Positions 23,117 to 35,488 are shown, counted from the first letter of the stretch. The stretch is 64,000 bases of DNA from Flaccisagitta enflata (GCA_965153355.1 OZ231127.1:46872001-46936000), one strand, 5' to 3'. Made by a program: numbers and translations. Notes: a model not told the origin generated them from the sequence alone.

Positions 23117-23695
23117 GCAACAGCAACAGCAACAACAGCAACAACAGCAGCAGCAACAGCCGCACCACTACAAAAAGCCACAACCACAACAACAACAACA
23201 ACAACAACAACAACACGCATACCCCGAGGACAATGACAATGACGTCAGCAATCTATTATAGAACGAAACGGAACCTCGGATAGACAATGTTGTTATCGAG
23301 CGACTTACATTACCGCTCCGGACCAAATGCTCAAGTTAGCTTTTTTTAATCACTGCCCTGCCCACGCGCACGCAACTTCGGTAACCGTTTATCAGGCCTT
23401 GTTTTTAGACACGCGAGATAAATTATCAATGAAGACTTACGCAATCTTGGCAGCTCCATCCAACATCCGAGTTGGCCCTTGCCAACGCCGCTTTGGCATC
23501 GGCATCATTGAGATATCCTTGGCGTTCTAAACAAGCGAAATGGAATCGGGCACCGCAAACGCGACAACAGGCACTGCCGCCGCCGCAACTATTGGCACCG
23601 CCGCCTCCGCCGCTGTTGGCACCGCTGCTGCCGCCGTGAGTACCGTTTCCAAGTTGATACATGGAGCACAAACGACATTTCACGCTTGGAGTCAC
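20222..23695 (-). CDS. PHF24: PHF24-like PHD finger/EF-hand gene, four internal exons (partial)
   Basis: Four minus-strand exons (23,695-23,441; 22,677-22,579; 21,952-21,869; 20,329-20,222) all begin and end in phase 0, have AG acceptors and GT donors (GTAAGT twice), and join to 182 codons. The order is a C4HC3 PHD finger, an acidic linker with LTTEETMEIIEEFEKL, a basic WMGYRKKRY segment and an EF-hand-like loop ending in SGTIDWNEFL. A PHD finger whose second half reads CRVC...FH..CL.R.GYL...GWSC..C followed by EF-hand-like segments is, as I recall the family, typical of vertebrate PHF24 (KIAA1045). The first exons (toward higher coordinates) and the C-terminal exons (below 20,222) were not found, so the protein is incomplete at both ends. 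Introns hold CAG/CAA arrays. Assignment to PHF24 rests on remembered family features, not on an alignment. Confidence 0.72.
20441..20500 (+). mobile_element. Solo end of the 787-bp MITE family
   Basis: TACAGTGGAGCACCGCTAGA followed by GCGCACCCGTTAATAAGGCA matches the inverted right end of the element at 10,490-11,276. No partner end was found nearby. Confidence 0.6.
20672..20790 (-). mobile_element. H element 3' part
   Basis: Inverted copy starting TTTTTAGTCGCGGACTAGCG then ACT, i.e. an AGTCGC/GCGACT stem, followed by CCGTCCGTCCGTCCGTC. Confidence 0.65.
20820..21860. other. Intron-like AT-rich DNA between PHF24-like exons c and d
   Basis: GAGATAAGGGATTTATGGTGG occurs twice (20,639 and 20,860), AAATTTTGCATT occurs inverted and direct, and there is a short AAATAAAAT array (21,318-21,390). 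No exon found. Confidence 0.4.
21869..21952 (-). CDS. PHF24: PHF24-like exon c: basic helical segment
   Basis: A 28-codon exon, phase 0 at both ends, with acceptor CATTTCTTAG and a consensus GTAAGT donor. It starts WMGYRKKRYLTDMKTEM and ends QKQDEDY. Following FEQ of the previous exon, it fits the position of the LEDFLRYRHQ stretch of PHF24. Support is from splice sites, shared phase and position; the sequence alone is short. Confidence 0.72.
22579..22677 (-). CDS. PHF24: PHF24-like exon b: acidic linker after the PHD finger
   Basis: A 33-codon exon, phase 0 at both ends, acceptor AACATAG and donor CAG/GTGATA. It encodes DDFADDVLTTEETMEIIE and on to the final FEQ. The LTTEE stretch after the PHD finger resembles the LLLTEEE stretch at this place in PHF24. 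It looks like the start of a helical EF-hand-like region. A CT-rich tract and CAG/CAA repeats fill the intron between this exon and the PHD exon. Confidence 0.78.
22795..23218 (+). repeat. CAA/CAG trinucleotide array
   Basis: Interleaved CAA, CAG and occasional CGA units over about 420 bp in an intron of the PHF24-like gene. Reads as poly-Gln, Asn or Thr on the plus strand and Leu, Cys or Val on the minus strand. Confidence 0.9.
23441..23695 (-). CDS. PHF24: PHF24-like exon a: PHD zinc finger with Gly/Ser insertion
   Basis: This 85-codon exon has an acceptor reading CCTGCACAG and a perfect GTAAGT donor directly after GWSCQDC. The eight zinc ligands of a C4HC3 PHD finger are visible: C7/C10 (CRLC), C44/C47 (CRVC), H52/C55 (FHFAC) and C82/C85 (CQDC), with the Trp expected two residues before the last Cys pair (W80). 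About 33 residues, mostly Gly, Ser, Ala and Asn, separate the first and second Cys pairs. That is much longer than an ordinary PHD finger and adds an unpaired C37 and C43. The exon lies 40 bp from a 300-bp GT array. Confidence 0.85.
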
Positions 23696-23736
23696 CTGTG
23701 CAGGTGATATGGGATAAATGACAAGTGCTGACCTTC

Positions 23737-24052
<316 letters not shown>

Positions 24053-24132
24053 CTTTTTTGTTTATTTGTATTCGTAAGACTCACACTATAAGAATATGCT
24101 CATAAGTACACACCACGATATCTTTCTCATAG

Positions 24133-24336
24133 ACGGCCAATGGATGAGAGAGTGCCTCGAGACTGGCACTTTGAGTCCGCGTTAAGGATGTTCTTCGATC
24201 CCGTAACCGGAAATCGTCGACTTGACCGTCTTTTCCGACTCCGAATCTTCCAGCTTTACTTGGAGGAGGAGGTGGGGCTTGAGATCGAGCGTAACGGCTG
24301 CGGAAAGGGGATGAGGTCGATGTCTCAAGGAGGATG
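24133..24336 (+). CDS. Internal exon of an unrecognised gene
   Basis: A 204-bp open exon between acceptor TTTCTCATAG and a perfect donor GATG/GTAAGT. It starts RPMDERVPRDWHFESALRMF and continues FDPVTGNRRLDRLFRLRI, then FQLYLEEEVGLEIERNG. Mixed codon use, a soluble helical look and both splice sites make a real exon likely. I do not recognise the protein. It lies 437 bp from the minus-strand PHD exon, between a GT array and a GAAC array, possibly inside an intron of the PHF24-like gene on the other strand. Confidence 0.6.
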
Positions 24337-24401
24337 GTAAGTTACTTGGTACTAGATTGCTCAGTGTTCGATACTGCGAAAGAAAGAAAGAATCAAAATA
24401 G

Positions 24402-24489
24402 AACGAACGAACGAACGAACGAACGAACGAACGAACGAACGAACGAACGAACGAACGAACGAACGAACGAACGAACGAACGAACGAACG
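24402..24489 (+). repeat. (GAAC)n microsatellite
   Basis: About 22 uninterrupted GAAC units. Confidence 0.95.
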
Positions 24490-24530
24490 CAGTAAGAAAG
24501 AAATGAATAAAGAAAAGGGGGAAGAAAAAG

Positions 24531-24817
24531 GGCCGGCTACACGGCAGGATAGTCGCGGACGGTTGGGCAGGAGCAGTAATGCAAAACAAGGCCGGATACA
24601 CGGCTACCTCAGTCGCGGGTAGGCAGGGGCCATGATTGAGGTCGGTAGAACATTTGAGCAGGAGCAATAAGGCCAAAATCCCATTAACACCGAAAAAGTG
24701 AAGTGTGACGGACGGACGTACGGACCGACGGAGCGGGGTGTAGAGTCGCGTAGCACGCGACTAAAAACACTCGCAATTCAGAAATGTGACGGACGGACGG
24801 ACGGACCGACCGCGACT
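24531..24817 (+). mobile_element. H element disrupted by a second H element
   Basis: An outer copy (GGGCCGGCTACACGGC...AGTCGCGGACGG...GCAGTAATGC) is interrupted at about 24,586 by a full inner copy (AAAACAAGGCCGG to GCACGCGACTAAAAA, about 24,768). The outer copy then resumes with AATTCAGAAATGTGACGGAC and ends CCGCGACTAAAAA. The nesting helps define the family ends. Confidence 0.7.
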
Positions 24818-25795
24818 AAAAAAGTATTTTAGAAAAAGCACGTAAAACAAGGCCACTAGATGCGTCCTCTTAAGATATTTAGATATGATGATGAAGAGAT
24901 ATAGATATGAATTTCCCCTTTCTCTGAGGAAAGTTCCCCCACCCCCGTCCCCTACGCCCTGCCTCTTCGACCTTCATTTCCCCACGCCCGAGAAGAAAAA
25001 GAAGAAGATAAAGAAGAACAAGTCATCCAAGGATCGCACATGGTCAGCGGTACCCGATGCCCTGCTTGGAGAAGTGAAGAAGAAGAAGAAGAAGAGAGAA
25101 GAAGAAGAAGAAGAAGAGAAGAAGAAGAAGAAGAGAAGAAGAAATGAAAAGGAATTTCGCGTTATTGACCATTCAGATCAAAAATTTGACTTTCTGTCGT
25201 AGGGGTACAAGCTAACAGACACACAGACAGACACAAAGACACACAGACAGACACACAGACCTACATACTCACCCGCTGAAAGAAATGCGAGGCTCTCATC
25301 TATGTAATAAAAGACATGCTCATGTGTACATGGAGACTCACTTATAATCGTTTGAGTTGATTGATGATTTAAAAGATGTTTCGAAGTGTTTCTGGTTTTT
25401 GTTGATGTGTGGATCACAGACTTTGTTGTTGTTGTTGATGTTGTTATTGTTGACATTGTTTTGCGCGAGTAAACTGCTCACCCGACGATTTCGATTGATT
25501 CTGGAGAAGGAAAAAAAAGCGATAGACATAGTACATTTGAACAAGGCCAAGATACTTATTTTTTTTACATCGTGGCTTATTTCTCTTTTTAAAAAGTATA
25601 ATGCGTATTGGGATGGTTCGACAAACAAAGGAGGACCAGAAGAATTATAAAAGTTTGAAAAGATAAGGTCATCGTCCCCATTTTGAGATTGCTGTCTTAC
25701 AGATAACCAATGTTTTTTTCTACAAATTGTTTTCACTGGTTGGGAAAAAAGTCGAAGTCAATCTTCGACTGTTTGACATATACCAGAGAAACATG

Positions 25796-26763
<968 letters not shown>

Positions 26764-26999
26764 GAAACATGGTTTTCATTTTCTTATAAGAAAGTAGAGG
26801 CTCTTGACCAAGCGAATGAGCCTTTCAACGAAATTGATTAGGTAAGTAAATATGATAATACTCTTTTATTTGGTACCAAGCAGAATGCTCTAAAAGAAAT
26901 ATTTTGTGCATTTTAATTTTTTAAAGATTTATTTACAACAAAATTGAATTGAATTTTTTTTCTCGATTTTTTATGATTTGAAGTAGAATCAATAAAGGA

Positions 27000-27480
27000 G
27001 TGTATTTATGTTTGTTCGAGCTTGCAAATATAAGAAAACATGTTTATGAGCATAGCTGCTTTTCTCTGAGGGTTTTATTGAGCATTTTAGCTGATTTAGC
27101 TGATTTAGCTCTGTTTCTTTTTCTGATTTCAAATACGTTAAATAAATGAATATTTTGATAGATGTTTAAGCAAGCAATTAAAAGAAAGCATGTCAGTGAA
27201 CAGAGCTACTCATCTGTAACAGTGTTTTTTGGTATTCTAGCTCATTAAGGTCATTTAGCTGTCTTTTGTTCTGATTTTGGATAAGATTAATAAACAAATG
27301 TTTTGATTTGAGCATGCAAATACAAAAGAGCATGTCAGTGAGCATAGCTGGTTGTCTGGTTGAGTGATTTTGAGTATTTTACTTCATTTAGCTCATTGGC
27401 TCAATTCAGTTTTTTTCTGATTTTCAATGCAAACAATACATACAATTGCTTTTGATTTGATCTAACAAGAAAAAAAAATG
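27000..27480 (+). repeat. Degenerate ~150-bp tandem repeat, three copies
   Basis: Each unit has an AATAAA-rich start, GCA(A)GCAA/GCAAATA, AAAGCATGT, GAGCATAGCTG, TTTTAGCTCATT and CTGATTT in the same order. No coding. Confidence 0.6.
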
Positions 27481-27789
27481 CAGTGACTGAAGACGAAAAC
27501 TTGGTGAAAAGTGATCAATGCTTACAACTGCTTACAACTTTTTTCCTCACGGCGACAGCCGCCATTACTGGTAATCTGAATCATAGAATATTCGAAAAAT
27601 CTTGACGAAACCGTCTGAATTCAGATGAACTTTTTTCTCTGTGTGGGTCATTTACTCTCAGTTATAGCCTTATAGGCTATCTTTAGTTCAGGGTTAGCCA
27701 GGAAACCGGACGAGGCGAGACTCGTCAAGAATAAACCAGTTCAAAAATTGCCAAAGTCAGTGATAAATCGAAATTCGGCCAAACAGAAC

Positions 27790-27790
27790 C

Positions 27791-27856
<66 letters not shown>

Positions 27857-27878
27857 GCGATATTGATGACGGTATTAG

Positions 27879-27915
<37 letters not shown>

Positions 27916-27945
27916 ACGATGATGATGATGATGACTGTTGGTGAT
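27790..27945 (+). repeat. (GAT)n microsatellite
   Basis: Two long GAT runs with a GGCGATATTGATGACGG break; a small relative lies at 28,364-28,395. Confidence 0.95.
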
Positions 27946-28363
27946 GATGATTTAAGGGTATGCACGTCACTAAGCATAAGTGACCTCTCATTCAAATCCA
28001 CTTTTCTTGCATTTTCCTTTTCTCTGGGCAGCGGCAGTAGTTAAAGTTTGCAATTAACTAAGTTGGCAATTAACTTAACTACTTTTTGAAGTGGATGTAT
28101 GAGTAGTTAAGAATTTGTACCTTTTTGTCACATCCAAGTTAATATTCATGTAAAGATTTGCTTTTCCATTGAATGTTTGCAATGGAATATTTCCCTCTTT
28201 TAATTTTGGCTCAAATATTCTGTCTTTCTCTGTTTTTACTGTAAAAAAAAAATTGAATCCTTGATAATTTTCATAAATCTTTTCCAAAAATCCCATGAGT
28301 TTGGGAGAAATAGCTCATTTTGCCTTTCTGTTCCCAAAAAATAGTCAACTAGTTAACTAGTTA

Positions 28364-28397
<34 letters not shown>

Positions 28398-28652
28398 AAG
28401 GGCATGCCGTCACTAAGCACGAAATTACCGACTCTCGCATTCAAATCCGCTTTTCTTGCATTTTTTCCCTTTTCTCAAACTTTCATATCATCTGAATGAT
28501 GATCGTTCTTCCACAACAAAAACAAAAAACACAAATCTTGTCGTTTTTAAGAAACTGAAAGTGAACTTGATCTAATTTGTCAATGTCACCGACCAAAATA
28601 TTCTCGACATATTGCTTAAACAGATGTTAATTTCGATTAATTTCTAAAGCTA

Positions 28653-30602
28653 CAGGGTGTTCACATCAAATGATGCTTTTCTGCCTCTAAAAAAAAAGAA
28701 ATGATTTTGAAAAAAAACTTCAAAAAGTTTTTGAGCTCTAATTTCTATATGAAAATTTGACAGTCTATGAACAAAACCAGGAGAGTAGATTTTGCTGATC
28801 ACCGTTATGATGCTTAGGCGTAGTTGATTTTAAAGTATAGGTTTGTAATTACCTCATAGAAAGACTGAAAGAATTACCGGAAGAACGATTACTACCTGTA
28901 GTAATCGTTCAAAATATAGGTACCTGTATTACTTTTTTTTATAAAGAGACCAGTTTGCATAAGAGACATGAGCCTGAGATTTGCCGAAATTTTAAGAGTA
29001 AAATAAAAGAGAATGCCCAGGCTGGAATTCAACTTGACCATTTTTAGAAAACAATCTTATTCAAGTTTCTTATCTAAAAAATGAATTTAATTCAAATTTT
29101 TCAGGAATATAGGTTGTTTATCTTTAAAAATAGCTTCTTTTCTTAGTTTGCCTGTGAAATCAGGCATTATGTTAAAACAAGGCCAACACCTATAAGTCGC
29201 GTGCGAGACTTAAATAATTACTTTATTACATAACACACTGTAACTAAAATGACTTCCCATTGGAATTCAATTGATATAAAGATGACTAAAATAATTTAAA
29301 ATGACCTAAAATGACTTAAAATGCCCTAAATTGACCTAAAATGACTAAAATGACCCAGTGACTAAAATAACTTAAATTGACTTAAATTGACTCAAAATGA
29401 CTTAAAATGACTTTAAATGACTTTAAATGACTTAAATTGACCTAGAATGACTTGAATTGAACTTTTACTGACCTAAATTGACTTAAATTGACCTAAAATC
29501 ACTTTAATGCTGAAAACTGTTAAAATAACTCAAATGACATAAATTGACTTAAAATGACTTTAAATGACCAAAAGTGACTTAAAATGATCTAATTTGACTT
29601 TAAATGACCTAATTTACTTAAAATGAGTTAGTAGGAATAAAACGGATAAAAAAAGTAAAGTGTGACCAACCGACCAACCGACCGACCAACCGACGGACAA
29701 AGCGGGGTGTAGAGTCGCGTAGCACGCGACTAAAAAAATTAAAGATATAACAATTATCAAGCTTAAATTACAACTGCTCTAAATAAGGTATTTTTATACA
29801 ATTTAGACATTTATGAACATGGAACAAATTAAGAACACTTTAAAAGAATTTCAGGCTGAAAACAGACGAAATTTTAAGAACACCCAGGCTGAATTCAAAA
29901 AAGCTGTCTCTTATATAAAAAGTAGGAAATCGTTCCAAGAAGCCTGGGTTTTAATTACCTTGAAAAAAGCCATGGGACTGAAGAAACTAACGGAAGAATG
30001 ATTACTACCTGCAGTAATCGTTCTTTCAATAATTTCTTTCTGTCCTCAGTCATTTTCTTTGAAGTGATTACAAACCTACATTTTGAACGATTACTACAGA
30101 TAGTAATTGTTCTTCTGTTAATTCTTTCAGTCCTTAGCTTCATACCGGTGATCAGAAAAATCTACTCTCCTCGTTTTGTCCATAGACTGTTGAGTTAGTT
30201 TGAGTTAAAAAATTCTCATTTCAATCATGATAGTTTTTCTTAAAATTTCTCTAGTTTCTAAACGGTTTGAGCTAAAAATGCCAGATTGGTCTCAAATTAA
30301 GTATATTTGAAAATGCTTACATCTGAGATTAATCTGCACCTGTTATCAAGCCGTTTGAGAATTAAAGGCAAAATATTGAAAAACAGTGTTGATAAAAATA
30401 TGCGTTTTTGAGCCTCAACTGTAAACACTTGTTTTACTTCAAATTGATGTTGTGGACTGACTATTTAAGCTAGACCAATGAAATTTGTACACAAAAAACG
30501 TCAAATATATTACTACAGGAGAGAAACAGTTTAAAATCACTAACCAAGTGCGTTTAGAAATGTAAGCTTTTCACTTTTCCCACTTTGAGATTGAACACCC
30601 TG
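28653..30602. mobile_element. 1.95-kb TA-flanked fold-back element
   Basis: The TIR CAGGGTGTTCA is flanked by TA at both ends. Internal inverted blocks (28,760-28,920 against 30,000-30,190) share CAGTCTATG, GGAGAGTAGATTTT and ACGATTACTACCTG. An H element (29,174-29,737) is nested inside. No transposase was recognised. Confidence 0.65.
29174..29737 (+). mobile_element. H element, long AAATGACT subtype, full
   Basis: AAAACAAGGCCAACACCTAT, AAGTCGCGTGCGAGACTT, about 400 bp of degenerate AAATGACTTA units, GACCAACCGACCAACCGACC, GCGGGGTGTAGAG, hairpin AGTCGCGT-AGC-ACGCGACT, AAAAAAA. Confidence 0.8.
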
Positions 30603-30604
30603 TA

Positions 30605-31850
30605 TGTATCATTTGATGTGAAACACCATGTTTAACCGACTTTCTTACCGATGCGTACTTTTACATTTGCGCGCAATTCAAGAGATATTCCTCATTTCTG
30701 CTCTTGGCTGCTGGCTTCAAAACAAGTCGTGTACTCGTGACTCAAGAGGTTAATATTGCCCCAGCCCACTACGTAGGCCAGAGTGCCCGAAAAAGCTTAC
30801 GTACCCCAATGCATTATTAATTTCATAATTCCTTTAAAAAGGTTTTTCAAACGAGCCCCTGCACAACTTTTTTTCTGTAGCTAGTTTCTCATGCAACCCT
30901 ATGGAAACTTCAAGCTCACCCTGTCCCAATTTTTGTTCCCAATCGATTTGAAAGTTGTACAGCTGCTCGTTTGTAGTATGCTTTTTTGAAAAGGAATTGT
31001 AAAATCAGGGTGCATTGGGGTACTTTTGCTTTTTTGGGCACGCTGGCCTGCGTAACTGCCCAGCCCCGCTGTTGTGTATCAGGATTGTACTCAATACGAA
31101 ATAAAAATTGATTGCATGCATTACTACAATTCCATCAGCATAGACTTATGTCTCCCCAATTAAGCTTGAAATGAACTTGAATGTCGCACGAGTTTATTTA
31201 GTTGACTTGATTGACATTGCTTGCTCGGGAGATTAAATTGAGAAAAAGACATCGAAGTATGAGATACATGAGCTTCCGATGAATTATGGTCTATCTATAA
31301 GATTCCGATGAATTATGGTCTATCTATAAGATCGAAATATCCGGATTTTCTTATGAAAATACAGCGAAAGACCAGCACTGACCATGCGCTCTACTCTTTA
31401 AAAAACTCAGTAAATCATTTTACCGAGAGAAACTCAAATGTATATGTGGGTATTCGTAAGCAAGAGTTAAAAAGAAGGAAAACGAGCGTTTTAGATGCTC
31501 TCTGTATATGTGTGGGTGTTGGGGGGTCTAGGGGTGGATGGGGGTTGGGCGCCCCTGTCTACCTATCCGCGGCGATGTTGTAATACCGCGTTACTTGTTG
31601 TGACGCGCGAGCGATTCTACGAGATGGTGTATCAGTTTACCGTTCGGTCCGGATGTTCATACATTCCACAAGCTACTGGGGTTTCGCCATAAGTGTGACG
31701 AGAAAATTCATAGGACCGTCGCGTCGCGTCGGCCGACAGAGCTTTCAGTCCAGCGGGGTTTACAGCTTCTTTTAAAAGTCTTCCTAGCAGCCTAAATTAC
31801 ATGGATAACTTTTATAAAACAGCTACTGTAGCATAACTTACACCTGACAC
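30605..31850. other. Intergenic DNA, no gene recognised
   Basis: Includes an inverted H-like fragment near 31,490-31,610 (GGGTTGGGCGCCCCTGTCTA, CCGCGTTACTTGTTG). Confidence 0.4.
31277..31332 (+). repeat. ~28-bp tandem duplication
   Basis: TTCCGATGAATTATGGTCTA then TCTATAAGA, occurring twice in tandem. Confidence 0.85.
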
Positions 31851-31852
31851 TA

Positions 31853-33368
31853 ACCTTGGGGAAATAAAAAATGGCGGATTTCTAAAACCTTTCTTCTGAA
31901 TCTCAACGTAAGAAAAATGGGTTAAAATTGGTGATGCCTGGAAAGCTCTTTGAAAGATCTTTCATTTGAGTTGTGTCTGGAAATTTTAGCTGAAATGGTT
32001 TGGAAGCTACAGTAGATGTCGTCTAGACTTGGAAATACTGGGGAATTCATTACAGGAAGACAAATTTACTGGAGAGACTGATATTTAGAATATATACTAA
32101 TAAAAAGATGCTTTGTTACTTGTGGGTGTTGGTTGCTATGGAAACACACTTTCACTATGTATTGCGCTAAAAGTATCGATAATGCAATTTTTAGGGAGCA
32201 TTGTTCCACATGAAATAAATTTTTGCCGCAACTTCCCCACAGTATGTTCTGTAAGAATATTGCTCGTTTAGCCGTTGCTAGGGAGCGTAATTATGTGTGA
32301 CAGCCCTGTTGATGCTCCACAGCAACCTTGAGCCAAGCGATATTCTTCTGAGAACATCTTTATGAGAGAAGATAGCAACAAATTACACAAACAATGTTAT
32401 CACGCTATCAAAAATTGATACTTAAGTAAATACAATGTGTTCGTGGCAGCTCAACATATAGACAATAGTATCTTATAATCGGTATATTTGAATATATTTC
32501 TATGCTATTTGTTTTCCTGTAATGAATTCCCCCGTATTTCCAAGTCTAGACGACATCTACTGTACAGTGATTTGAAAAAGACTTCTCATTTTCTGGTCTG
32601 CCCGTATCTCAATGGAAAGGAATCGGAAAAAATCTAAAGTCACAAAAATGATAGAAGACTTAATCCGATTGCCACAAAATTTTAGGTGGTAGTTAGGTTG
32701 TATGTCCTCTCATACCAGTTCAATTTTTGTGTTAATCGGATGATTTTTACTATGGTTTTCATACTTTTTTATTCCAGATCTTAGCAAAACAAATCAAAAT
32801 TTACATCCTTTGCTTTAGTTGCGTTTATTGCACTACTGTCCTAACAAAACATTTTCCTTCATGATCCAGCCTAAAGATCTTTCCCAGAGCTTCAAAACCA
32901 TCATGAATTTTATGTGATTTTTGTCAAATTTTCATAGTCAAAATGATTTAAAAAGAGACAGGTTTGCTATCTCATTACATAGGTTTTTCTTGGAAACTTT
33001 CAAAATCTTTCTTATGATAAAAAGGATGGAAATAATTGTCCAATTTTAAAAATTTTTTAGGAGCTGTTAGATGAAGGTATGTATTGCTTTCAGTTCAAAT
33101 TTCATCAAAATCAGAGAAGTTTTTCTATGGTTTTCAAGATATTCAATTTTGAGCAATCATTATTGACATGAGGTCAGAGCAGAAAAGGGGTAGTCTCATT
33201 CAAATAGCTCTTACTTTGAAAAGGTTTGAGCCAGAGTTTCCAGTCATGACTCAAATGAAAGATCTTTCGAAGAGCTTTCTAAACATCACCAATTTTATTT
33301 GGTTTTTCTCAATTTAAGGTAGATAGAATTAGTTTTCAAAATTCCGCCATTTTTTATTTCCCCAAGGT
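31853..33368. mobile_element. 1.5-kb TA-flanked long-TIR element
   Basis: ACCTTGGGGAAATAAAAAAT and its inverted copy open arms of about 150 bp that share GAAAGATCTTTC and GAGCTTTC motifs. TA flanks both ends. It hosts the Tc1-like MITE at 32,010. Confidence 0.7.
32010..32562. mobile_element. 553-bp Tc1/mariner-like MITE (copy 2)
   Basis: TIRs CAGTAGATGTCGTCTAGACT are inverted at the right end and flanked by TA. The two ends of each copy match each other better (TCTAGAC here; TTGAGAT at 13,705) than they match the other copy. Confidence 0.8.
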
Positions 33369-33580
33369 TACCCCTCCCCGATAAAAAAAATAAAAACAAT
33401 AAAAAAAACTTTAATACGTAAATAAACAAAAAATACCTAAATAAATACGTAAATAAATAAAAAAACTTGGGCAAACAGACCTTAATCATCCAGTTGATAC
33501 TTTGAACATTAAATAAACAGAAACTCGCTCTTTTTTTGGTCTCTTTCAAAATGTGTAAAAGAATAGAAGTTTACAAAGAA

Positions 33581-33764
33581 ACAAGGCCAGATACACGGCC
33601 ACCAGTTGCGGACGGGTGGGCAGGGGCGGAAATGCGCGTTTTTCCCACTTTTCGGGCTTCGATGGTTGCGGATGACGGACCGGACCGGCAGATGGACCCG
33701 GCTGGACAGGACGGACGGACGGACGGACAAAGCCTCTTATAGAGTTGCGTGTCCGCAACTAAAA
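33581..33764 (+). mobile_element. H element (GTTGCG stem), full
   Basis: AAACAAGGCCAGATACACGG, AGTTGCGGACGGGTGGGCAG, a GACGGACGGACGGAC core, CCTCTTATAG, hairpin AGTTGCG-TGTC-CGCAACT, AAAAA. Confidence 0.8.
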
Positions 33765-34149
33765 AGTGGAGAGAGAAAACTTGAGTTGACCTTTGCTCTT
33801 TTGCAAAAAACTTTGTACTTAAGATAGTAAAAGAACTACTTTAGTATCGATGGAGCAAAAAAAAAAGGCAATCTAAAAGATCACCTAAGTTACTAAGACA
33901 ACATTTCTTGTTGAAATACTATTTTTATAGCTACATACTTATGAAAGCAAAGACAAATCAAACAAAAATTTCTTGTAGATATTTCGATTTTGCAGCTTTG
34001 ACTACTAGACTGCGTCACTTGGTAGCATCTTCCACTACATCATTCTGTGAAATGACAAATCATTTTTGATGTAGATGGTATGCGTTTCAGAATGATTTGT
34101 CAAAATTTTTAAGAGCGTCGTTGTAGTTTTTGTTGTTATTATTTCTTTT

Positions 34150-34161
34150 GTTTTGTTATTT

Positions 34162-34222
<61 letters not shown>

Positions 34223-34260
34223 TTGTTGTTTTGGTTGTTTTTGTTGTTGTTGTTGTTAAA
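34150..34260 (+). repeat. (TTG)n microsatellite
   Basis: About 33 TTG units with GATG and TTTTGG breaks. Confidence 0.9.
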
Positions 34261-34818
34261 ACAAGTTTTCAGTGCGCGTAAACGTGCAATTTGATAAATG
34301 CACCATAGTCATTCACAGCGGCATATGGGAGCCAAAGTTTTAGGGGTAGCCACCCTCTGTCTGTGTCCTAACAAATTTTGTGTCCTGATAAAAACTATTT
34401 GTTCAGATTTGCTCCGTTTCTCTAACGGTAATATTAATTCAAATTAATATTGATAGATATAATAGATATAATAGATATGAATAAATATGAATAAATATGA
34501 TTCATAAGGTTTAAAAGCCCTGATTACAGTTCACAGAAAGGTAAGAGATTCACCAAGCAAAATAAAAAAGTTTTAAATTCATTAAATCGTAAAATCTTTC
34601 AATGTGCGTTAAAGTTGCTACAATCTCACTGGCCCAGAAGATATTTTTTGTCTCTTCATATATCCAAGCAAAAAATGATGTGTAAGTCAATACTTAGTTG
34701 ACCAGTTGGGTTTGAGAAAAAAATTAGTCTTTGTGCCTAATGAAATAATTGATATTTTCAAAGCTAGTAGTAAAACAGAATAATAAGAAAATGAAATATA
34801 TTTGTTTTCTTTATCTTT

Positions 34819-34983
34819 TTAGTTGCGGACACGCAACTCTATAAGAGGCTTTGTCCATCCGTTGGTCCATTCGTTGGTCGGTCCGTCGGTCATGGTGATT
34901 GGTGTAGGATTTGAAAGCAGCAGCATTTCTATACCTCTTTCATACCGTCCGCAACTGGTAATGGCCGTGTATCCGGCCTTGTT

Positions 34984-34987
<4 letters not shown>
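34819..34987 (-). mobile_element. H element (GTTGCG stem), full
   Basis: Inverted copy from TTTTTAGTTGCGGACACGCA to GTGTATCCGGCCTTGTTTT. A CT array begins immediately after it. Confidence 0.8.
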
Positions 34988-35217
<230 letters not shown>

Positions 35218-35315
35218 CTTTTTCCACACACATCTTGGAAACGCGCTGTTTTTCTGTTATTCTGACTCTTTTTTTTCCCAACGGTTAGTCTTTTCACCTA
35301 TTTCTTTAACTTTTC

Positions 35316-35377
<62 letters not shown>

Positions 35378-35395
35378 TCGTTTTTGTCCCAACAG

Positions 35396-35488
35396 GGGTC
35401 GCCATGGCTACCCCGGCGACCCCTTCTAATACGCCCCTGGTCATTCATGCTAAGCCTTTGTTGGGTGCAAAATACATTTTAAATGCAG
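35396..35488 (+). CDS. Possible first or internal coding exon, unrecognised
   Basis: A 93-bp GC-rich block sits between acceptor TTTTTGTCCCAACAG and donor GCAG/GTAATT. It contains GCCATGGC, an excellent start context at 35,404, reading MATPATPSNTPLVIHAKPLL and then GAKYILNA, ending in phase 1. It does not join the exon at 24,133 in frame, because that reading meets a TAA. It cannot precede ZNF474-like exon 1, which has a stop immediately upstream. It would therefore belong to a separate gene or be spurious. The CT array upstream supplies a strong polypyrimidine tract. Confidence 0.4.

Larger units (their letters stand above)
26772..28650. other. AT-rich DNA, tandem units and GAT runs only
   Basis: Beyond the ~150-bp units and GAT arrays listed separately, one direct repeat stands out: TTTAAGGG(C/T)ATGC...CACTAAGCA at 27,951 and 28,394, each just after a GAT run. 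Confidence 0.4.

Noticed and set aside
22653-23220. Long Leu/Cys/Val-rich and Gln/Thr-rich open frames
   Set aside because: They are translations of a CAA/CAG trinucleotide array in an intron; all frames are open because the repeat lacks stops.
24182-24676. 164-residue minus-strand frame
   Set aside because: Antisense of the plus-strand exon plus a GAAC array (SFVRSFVRS).
29813-30001. Plus-strand frame MNMEQIKNTLKEFQAENRRN
   Set aside because: Lies in the arm of a fold-back element; helix-like composition only, no homologue recognised.
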